DNA of 12,093 bases, from assembly GCA_041619575.1 (NCBI GenBank), contig JBFKDP010000098.1:1-12093 (forward strand), in the 5' to 3' direction. The translations under genes were made by a program, and so were the position numbers. Source of the stretch: Litorivivens sp041619575. GTDB lineage: Bacteria; Pseudomonadota; Gammaproteobacteria; Pseudomonadales; Spongiibacteraceae. This document shows, piece after piece, positions 7,615-12,093 of the stretch. Every line of letters starts with the position of its first letter. Position 1 is the first letter of the stretch. The notes under the pieces were generated by a model. It had not been told where the DNA came from. It saw only the letters and a program-made list of their open reading frames with translations, and made no database searches.

Positions 7615-8238
7615 TTGAGAAATACAGAAAAGAAGCGCAGCCAAGGCTCCAGCAGTCGCCGCGAAGAAATCCTCCAGGTTGCAGCCCAATTGTTTGCTAG
7701 TAAAGGCTTCGAAGCGACCTCCATTCGTGAGATCGGCGACGCAGCAGGCATACTGTCGGGCAGTCTGTACCATCATTTCAAGTCAAAAGAAGAAATGCTG
7801 CACGACCTGTTGCAGCGCTTCGTGAACAAACTGGTACCGATGTATGAAGCGGTTATCGCCGAGCAATCCGATGCTGGAGATACGCTCTCGCGCCTCATTG
7901 AAGCCGGCCTCAGGATATCGCTGGAAAACACACCGGAACTTACCGTTATCATGCACGAACGGAAGTTTCTCAATCGGCACGGCGAGTTTGCCTATGTGAG
8001 TGAGGTCATGCTTGAGGTTGAGCGCATATGGTTTGGTGTACTCCAGGAAGGTGTACGCAATGGTTCGTTCAGAAAAGACCTGGAAATCAATCTGGTGCTG
8101 CGCATCATCATGGACCTGATTTCTTCCACCGCCTCCTGGTATCGACCGAATAGCCGGTACAGCCCGGAACAAATTGTCAAAAACCAGGTCAGCCTGCTTT
8201 TTAGCGGCCTGCTGGCCCGTCCCGACTTACCATCATAA
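7615..8238 (+). CDS. TetR/AcrR-family transcriptional regulator, KstR2-like
   Basis: This is a dimeric ligand-responsive DNA-binding protein of 207 aa, normal for the family. The N-terminal helix-turn-helix domain covers about residues 15-62 ('REEILQVAAQLFASKGFEATSIREIGDAAG', then the recognition-helix part 'ILSGSLYHHFKSKEEML'). That second string closely resembles the mycobacterial steroid-ring regulator KstR2, which responds to a CoA thioester in cholesterol C/D-ring breakdown. The C-terminal ligand domain ('HERKFLNRHGEF...VERIWFGVLQEGVRNGSFRKDL...ASWYRP') also has the KstR2-like layout. The resemblance is from memory, and specificity may differ. The start is TTG at 7615. The gene follows the receptor gene by 87 nt and precedes the LLM oxidoreductase by 11 nt. 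It probably represses the divergent promoters at 4895-5038 and is released by an acyl-CoA intermediate (inference). Confidence 0.93.
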   Translation: MRNTEKKRSQGSSSRREEILQVAAQLFASKGFEATSIREIGDAAGILSGSLYHHFKSKEEMLHDLLQRFVNKLVPMYEAVIAEQSDAGDTLSRLIEAGLRISLENTPELTVIMHERKFLNRHGEFAYVSEVMLEVERIWFGVLQEGVRNGSFRKDLEINLVLRIIMDLISSTASWYRPNSRYSPEQIVKNQVSLLFSGLLARPDLPS

Positions 8239-8249
8239 AGTGACTCTTC

Positions 8250-9167
8250 GTGCGATTTTCAGTACAGCTCCCCGTTGACAGAGTAGACCTCGGCACCACC
8301 TTTTGCTCAGCCCAAGGCATTGAGCAATGCGCCCGTCTGGTTGAAGGTGCCGGCTTTCATGCCGCCTATGTGACCGACCACCCGGCCCCCGACGACCGAT
8401 GGCTGGCAGCAGGCGGGCATCACGGCCTCGATCCTTTTGTGGCACTTACGTGCGCCGCCGGCTTTACCACGACACTGCGGTTACTGACCAATATTCTCGT
8501 ACTTCCTTACCGCAACCCGCTGATCGTCGCCAAGTCAGTTGCAAGCCTGGACACCCTGTGCGATGGCCGCCTGATCCTAGGGGTTGGTGCCGGCTATCTG
8601 GAAGGAGAGTTTCGAGCCTGTGGCGTAGACCTGAAAGAGCGCGGTCAACTTATGGAGGAAGCGCTTCAAGTCATGGCGTTGGCCTGGCGTGGAGAATCCG
8701 TGGTGTTCAGTGGCTCACATTTCGACGCTAAAGGTAACACCGCCCTGCCCCGCCCACTACAAGCTCCCCACCCGCCCATCTGGATGGGCGGAAACAGCCC
8801 TGCTGCCATGCGACGAGCCGCCCAGTACTGTGATGGCTGGCTGCCTTTTCCAGTTAAAGGCAAGTTTGCTGCACATGTGCGAACCCGTGAGATGGGTAGT
8901 CTAGCGGACTTGCAATCGGCCATCGCCGAGCTGCGGGAATTGGAAAAACGTTTTGAGCGAGAAAAACCGCTGGATATCTGCATGATTCCCTTCGGTCTCG
9001 ACATGCACAGTAAAGCCACGCAGAACGCAGAAGAAACGCTAGATCAGTGCCGGGCTCTCGAGCAACTGGGCGTGACTTGGATCAACATCAATCTCCCCTG
9101 CGATTCTATGGCGCAGTATCAGGAGGCTGTCGGCTGGTTTTCCGAGGAAATCATTGCAAATCTCTAG
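8250..9167 (+). CDS. LLM-class oxidoreductase (luciferase-like, TIGR03619/Rv2161c-type)
   Basis: The protein is a 305-aa TIM-barrel flavin- or F420-dependent enzyme of the bacterial luciferase superfamily. Landmarks are 'VEGAGFHAAYVTDHPAP' (32-47), 'LRLLTNILVLPYRNPLIVAKSVASLDTLCDGRLILGVGAGYLEGEF' (77-121) and 'PRPLQAPHPPIWMGGNSPAAMRRAAQYCDGWLP' (167-199), the last two being the phosphate/cofactor-binding and barrel-closing motifs of the group. Related proteins are usually annotated as F420-dependent oxidoreductases of the Rv2161c type. Whether this organism makes F420 is unknown, and FMN is an alternative. The start is GTG at 8250: an in-frame TGA lies at 8241-8243 and no ATG precedes the conserved N-terminus. 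The ribosome binding site is poor, and the gene begins 11 nt after the TetR stop, so translational coupling is likely. It may carry out a redox or oxygenation step on the imported substrate. Confidence 0.92.
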   Translation: MRFSVQLPVDRVDLGTTFCSAQGIEQCARLVEGAGFHAAYVTDHPAPDDRWLAAGGHHGLDPFVALTCAAGFTTTLRLLTNILVLPYRNPLIVAKSVASLDTLCDGRLILGVGAGYLEGEFRACGVDLKERGQLMEEALQVMALAWRGESVVFSGSHFDAKGNTALPRPLQAPHPPIWMGGNSPAAMRRAAQYCDGWLPFPVKGKFAAHVRTREMGSLADLQSAIAELRELEKRFEREKPLDICMIPFGLDMHSKATQNAEETLDQCRALEQLGVTWININLPCDSMAQYQEAVGWFSEEIIANL

Positions 9168-9177
9168 TGCCGGGCGC

Positions 9178-9795
9178 TCACGGCCAAAGAGCGACTACCT
9201 GCTCGGCAGTCATAGGTTTGGCAATCAGCGACAAGGTATGATTCAACACCGCACTGGCATAGTCCTCGGGAAAACCCGCCACCGCATCATTGACGACCAC
9301 CACGCGGTAGCCCAGATTAACCGCCTCAACACACAGGCCAGTCACCCCCAGATTCAACGACACCCCCATAACAACGAGCGTCGCCACTGACATTGCACGC
9401 AATTGGCTGTCGAGATCAGTGGCAGTAAACGGTGCAACTCCGTGATAACGACGGTTTTCCAGATCGCTCGCGTCCCACCATTGCGGGATAACCTCAACCG
9501 CCTCACTACCCTCTAGCATATGCGTTGGGTCTTTTAATAACGACGCGATTAAAGGGGTGTTGACCGGAGTACCAAGACGGTCGGCGCGAAAAGCCGCAGT
9601 GCAATGAACCACCTGAATGCCACGCTCACGGGCAGCATCTAGCAGGAAGCTGCCCCGGCGGATGACACCATGGCGTTCGACAGCCTCCGCCAAAGGTCTC
9701 AGCGGGCCGCTTCGAGCCAACACCCCCTTCTGCATTTCCATGCAGACTATCGCAGTCCTGGCGGGTTGCAGGGCTTCGCGCCAGTTGACAGGCAA
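9178..9795 (-). CDS. Isochorismatase-fold protein with non-canonical active site
   Basis: The 205-aa protein has the fold of isochorismatase-like cysteine hydrolases ('TAIVCMEMQKGVL', 'DAARERGIQVVHCTAAFR', 'LVVMGVSLNLGVTGLCVEAVNLGYRVVVVNDAVAGFPEDYASAVLNHTLSLIA'). The expected Asp-Lys-Cys triad is not preserved. The Asp position is Glu20 in 'CMEMQ'. The lysine region reads 'RRYHGVAPF' (about 115-123) without Lys. The nucleophile position before 'V' in 'NLGV' is Gly150, with the nearest Cys at 155. It is therefore probably not a standard hydrolase; a lyase, isomerase, binding or structural role is possible. I recall similar Cys-less relatives in Actinobacteria, so this may be a defined subfamily rather than decay. 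The start is TTG at 9793-9795, the only start codon after the previous in-frame stop, with GGGGG 8 nt upstream. It lies 5 nt after the AMP-ligase stop and ends 10 nt from the convergent LLM gene. Confidence 0.88.
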   Translation of the reverse strand: MPVNWREALQPARTAIVCMEMQKGVLARSGPLRPLAEAVERHGVIRRGSFLLDAARERGIQVVHCTAAFRADRLGTPVNTPLIASLLKDPTHMLEGSEAVEVIPQWWDASDLENRRYHGVAPFTATDLDSQLRAMSVATLVVMGVSLNLGVTGLCVEAVNLGYRVVVVNDAVAGFPEDYASAVLNHTLSLIAKPMTAEQVVALWP

Positions 9796-9800
9796 GACCG

Positions 9801-11336
9801 CTACCCCCGCTCTAGCCCCGGGTATCCTCCACCACCAAAACTGCGATCCAGTTCATCGTAGTCTATTGCAGCTCCCACCATTGGCAGAGAGGCAACAAAC
9901 TCCACAGATTTTGGCTTCTTGTAGGAGGCGATGTGTTCCTTGCAGAAGGCAATAATGTCAGCTTCGGAGCAAACACCAGTGCCTTCTCGAACCACAATGG
10001 CCTTCACGCTCTGATCCCACTGCTCATCCGGCACACCGATAACAGCCGCCTGGGCAACACTGGGATGGCGCTTTAGGCAGTTTTCAACTTCGGCCGGGTA
10101 AATATTTTCCTGGGCCGAACGGATAACACGTTGCTTCGGTCCAATAAAACTTAAGCTGCCATCGTCCTCTATCCTGCCGATGTCATTGCAGCGATGCCAT
10201 GCACCAACCCGCCGCAGCGCATTAAGCTCAGGACGCCGCCAGTATCCATTCATAACCGTGGCGCCGCGAACGGCGATTTCGCCCACTTCACCAACCGGTA
10301 GCTCATTACCTGCCTCATCCAACATACAAATCTCTACAGCCGGCGACGCTCTCCCCATAGGGCCTTTAGCACCTTCTCCGAGCACACAGTAACTTGCATA
10401 GCCAAAGGTTTCTGTCTGCCCAAATCCGTAGGGTCGCTTCCCCCAGGGTGAAGCATCAACAGTGATGAGTTTGTTCCACTCTTCTCCGCCCCCCAGGGTA
10501 CACATCGTCTTGAGGTTGACGGGGTGCTGCTTGCTGTATTCCACAATCTGCTCGATTACCGGTGGCAAAACAAAGGTACTGGTGCAACGCTCTTTTTCTA
10601 TCGCCTCACAAATGGTTTCCGCTTCTGCCCGGCGGATAAACACATTGCAGCCACCGACCTGAAAGGTCGCCATGGTTTCGAGCAGAGTAGCAACGTGAAA
10701 CAGCGGTCCTACATTCAGATAGCGCGTCTCGTTTGTCAGTTTGCGAATATCAATGAAGACTTGGCTCTGCGCCATGATTGCGCGATGGCTCAGCAAGGCG
10801 CCATTGGGTTGCCCGCCAAAAGCCGCTGTATACAACATGAGCACCGGCTCATTGATATCGCAGGCCGGAACAACGATGTCGGCTTTCCTCGGATCAACCA
10901 GGCTCGCCTCGTATTCGCCGGGTTCACCGTCGTGCTGTAGCCAAGCCCGTTCGCCACCCTCATCTCTAGCACGTAATTCAGACAGACGGTCGCCAATCTC
11001 GGTTTGCTGCCAGAGCACAAGCGCCGGGTCGACGTCATTCACAACGAACTCAAGCTCAGCTTCCGACTGACGCCAGTTAACAGGACAAAACACCGCACCC
11101 AGACGCGCACACGCCAGCAGGCATTCCAAAACCCGAGCGCTGTTCTGGCCAAGCCACAAAACACGGCTCCCCGAATCGACCCCATACTTTTGCCAGGAAA
11201 CCGCCAGCGCATCAACGCGCTCCTTGAGCTCATGGAATGAACTGCGCAGCCCAAAACTCACATCGACTGCAGCAGGAGCGTGCGCACAGTGCTTCGCTTG
11301 CTCGGCCAGCAGGCCATAAAGGCCTCCCGAATTCAT
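9801..11336 (-). CDS. Acyl-CoA synthetase-like AMP-binding enzyme, divergent subfamily
   Basis: This is a member of the ANL adenylating superfamily, which usually converts a carboxylate, ATP and CoA to acyl-CoA. From the ATG at 11334-11336 it is 511 aa. In order it shows the P-loop region 'YTAAFGGQPNGALLSH' (about 169-184), 'PYGFGQTETFG' (A5, about 302-312), 'GYWRRPELN', 'WHRCNDIGRIEDDG' (A7, with its Asp), 'RSAQENIYPAEVE' (A8) and 'ASYKKPKSVEFVASLP'. Two features differ from typical enzymes. The P-loop lacks the usual T-S-G-T-T-G-x-P-K pattern (Asn replaces Lys). After 'SLP' the chain reads 'MVGAAIDYDELDRSFGGGGYPG', so the A10 lysine is absent. The start is uncertain: GTG 11375, ATG 11357 and ATG 11351 are also in frame. 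I chose 11336 because it gives the usual family N-terminus, 7 nt after the amidohydrolase stop with GAAGAG before it. Confidence 0.9.
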   Translation of the reverse strand: MNSGGLYGLLAEQAKHCAHAPAAVDVSFGLRSSFHELKERVDALAVSWQKYGVDSGSRVLWLGQNSARVLECLLACARLGAVFCPVNWRQSEAELEFVVNDVDPALVLWQQTEIGDRLSELRARDEGGERAWLQHDGEPGEYEASLVDPRKADIVVPACDINEPVLMLYTAAFGGQPNGALLSHRAIMAQSQVFIDIRKLTNETRYLNVGPLFHVATLLETMATFQVGGCNVFIRRAEAETICEAIEKERCTSTFVLPPVIEQIVEYSKQHPVNLKTMCTLGGGEEWNKLITVDASPWGKRPYGFGQTETFGYASYCVLGEGAKGPMGRASPAVEICMLDEAGNELPVGEVGEIAVRGATVMNGYWRRPELNALRRVGAWHRCNDIGRIEDDGSLSFIGPKQRVIRSAQENIYPAEVENCLKRHPSVAQAAVIGVPDEQWDQSVKAIVVREGTGVCSEADIIAFCKEHIASYKKPKSVEFVASLPMVGAAIDYDELDRSFGGGGYPGLERG

Positions 11337-11343
11337 TTGCTCT

Positions 11344-12093
11344 TCACGCATAGTCATTTTTAATGAACTCACCACCCTTCATAATCAAACGGATATTGTC
11401 TCGATTTCCTAGCAGACTGATATCTTGACTGGGGTCGCCATTTACAACCAGCAAGTCAGCCAGCTTACCCTCGCTAATCGTTCCCAGCTCGTCACCCATA
11501 CCGATGAACTCCGGACCATGCTTGGTTGCCCAGCGAATTACGTCCAGCGCAGGTACGCCAACCTCAACATAGAGCTCCAGCTCTTTGTTGTAGTCGCCAT
11601 GTGGTGTCATGGCCGTTCCCCAGTCGTCTCCAATCATGAACTTGGCGCCTTTTTGGGCGGCATAGGGCAACACTTTGGACATCGCCGCCATATCCTCCTG
11701 AATGGTGAGTGCCATGGGAGAGTTTTCCTGCCCATTACCGTCACGCTTGAGGCGCTCGATGACCGCCTTTGGAAAATACATGGAAGGACAAACATAGGTG
11801 CCAGATTCGACAATGGCATCGATACACTCTTCATCCATCTCATCTGCGTGATCGAGTAAATCAACCCCTGCTTCAATCGACATGAGCACGCCTGCCTTTG
11901 TATCAACATGCGATCGGACCTTTTTACCGCGATCGTGAGCCGCTTCCACCACAGCATCCAGTTCATCGCGCGTCATGGAGTTGTGTCCCTTGCCGTACAG
12001 CAGCGCGTGTCCACCATCGGCAAAGATTTTGATAATGTCGGCCCCCTCCTTGATTTCCTGGCGCACACCCTTGCGAAACTCTATCGGTCCATC
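11344..12093 (-). CDS. Metal-dependent amidohydrolase, imidazolonepropionase-like (5' end beyond window)
   Basis: This is a hydrolase of the amidohydrolase superfamily (TIM barrel with a mono- or binuclear metal site) that would cut an amide, cyclic amide or similar C-N bond. The visible 249 residues are the C-terminal part. The frame stays open to the right edge, reading 'DGPIEFRKGVRQEIKEG', so the GTG at 12066 is internal. Visible likely metal-site residues are the lysine of 'DIIKIFADGG' (often carboxylated), the His of 'VRSHV', the His of 'LLDHADE' and the Asp pair of 'MIGDDWGT'. The N-terminal HxH is outside the window. The end, 'GTISEGKLADLLVVNGDPSQDISLLGNRDNIRLIMKGGEFI', is the usual C-terminal composite beta domain. 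The next gene in the operon starts 7 nt after this stop, or overlaps it if an earlier start is used. The substrate is unknown. Confidence 0.93.
   Translation of the reverse strand, partial: DGPIEFRKGVRQEIKEGADIIKIFADGGHALLYGKGHNSMTRDELDAVVEAAHDRGKKVRSHVDTKAGVLMSIEAGVDLLDHADEMDEECIDAIVESGTYVCPSMYFPKAVIERLKRDGNGQENSPMALTIQEDMAAMSKVLPYAAQKGAKFMIGDDWGTAMTPHGDYNKELELYVEVGVPALDVIRWATKHGPEFIGMGDELGTISEGKLADLLVVNGDPSQDISLLGNRDNIRLIMKGGEFIKNDYA

Larger units (their letters stand above)
9178..12093 (-). other. Probable operon: amidohydrolase, AMP-ligase homologue, isochorismatase-fold protein
   Basis: Three minus-strand genes follow each other with gaps of 7 nt (or an overlap) and 5 nt. No promoter-like or terminator-like sequence separates them, so they are almost certainly one transcript, whose promoter lies beyond the right edge. 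The spacing means the second and third genes probably depend on translational coupling, which fits their weak ribosome binding sites and the TTG start of the last gene. Confidence 0.8.

Noticed and set aside
9160..9185. GC-rich short inverted repeat between the convergent LLM and isochorismatase-fold genes, as a bidirectional terminator
   Set aside because: The stem is about 5 bp with a wobble pair and there is no T-run on either side.
10524..10940. 138-aa plus-strand open frame
   Set aside because: It is antisense to the AMP-ligase homologue and has no start signal or known domain.

Overview
The window suggests a free-living, probably marine gammaproteobacterium with a large outer-membrane uptake and catabolic repertoire. 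This is inferred from the TonB-dependent receptor of the 'EEVLVTAQKREESLQD' type, the moderate GC content and the mix of catabolic families; no rRNA or other phylogenetic marker is present. Ten protein genes fill almost the whole window. I see no tRNA, rRNA, CRISPR array, insertion sequence or phage gene. Two genes run off the edges: a molybdopterin oxidoreductase at the left and an amidohydrolase at the right.

Layout. (1) 2-2375, plus strand: the C-terminal part of a [4Fe-4S]/molybdopterin oxidoreductase, then an unrecognised 106-aa protein with a good ribosome binding site. (2) 2395-4860, minus strand: a serine-beta-lactamase-fold esterase followed by a complete cytochrome P450 resembling the CYP125/CYP142 steroid group. 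(3) 4861-5088: a divergent control region. I read a sigma70-type promoter in each direction (TTGATA-N17-TATGAT toward the receptor, TTGATT-N17-TATGAT toward the esterase). Each is overlapped by an imperfect palindrome, and an AAACCA(T/A) heptamer occurs four times. (4) 5089-9167, plus strand: TonB-dependent receptor, a KstR2-like TetR regulator and an LLM-class (luciferase-like, FMN/F420) oxidoreductase, likely one transcript. (5) 9178-12093, minus strand, convergent with block 4: a tightly packed operon of amidohydrolase, acyl-CoA-synthetase-like adenylating enzyme and isochorismatase-fold protein.

How the genes may work together (inference). The receptor would import a hydrophobic or bulky substrate. 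The esterase, amidohydrolase, P450 and LLM oxidoreductase could open and oxidise it, and the AMP-ligase homologue could form an acyl-CoA. The TetR protein, whose recognition-helix region closely resembles that of the KstR2 regulator of steroid-ring catabolism, is the obvious candidate for controlling the divergent promoters. A steroid, terpenoid or similar alicyclic substrate is a reasonable hypothesis but is not proven by the sequence.

The most unusual points are two catalytically atypical proteins side by side. The adenylating enzyme has a non-canonical P-loop and no lysine at the usual C-terminal (A10) site. The isochorismatase-fold protein lacks the nucleophilic cysteine and has Glu for the catalytic Asp. 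Together with the amidohydrolase they form a compact operon of unknown chemistry.
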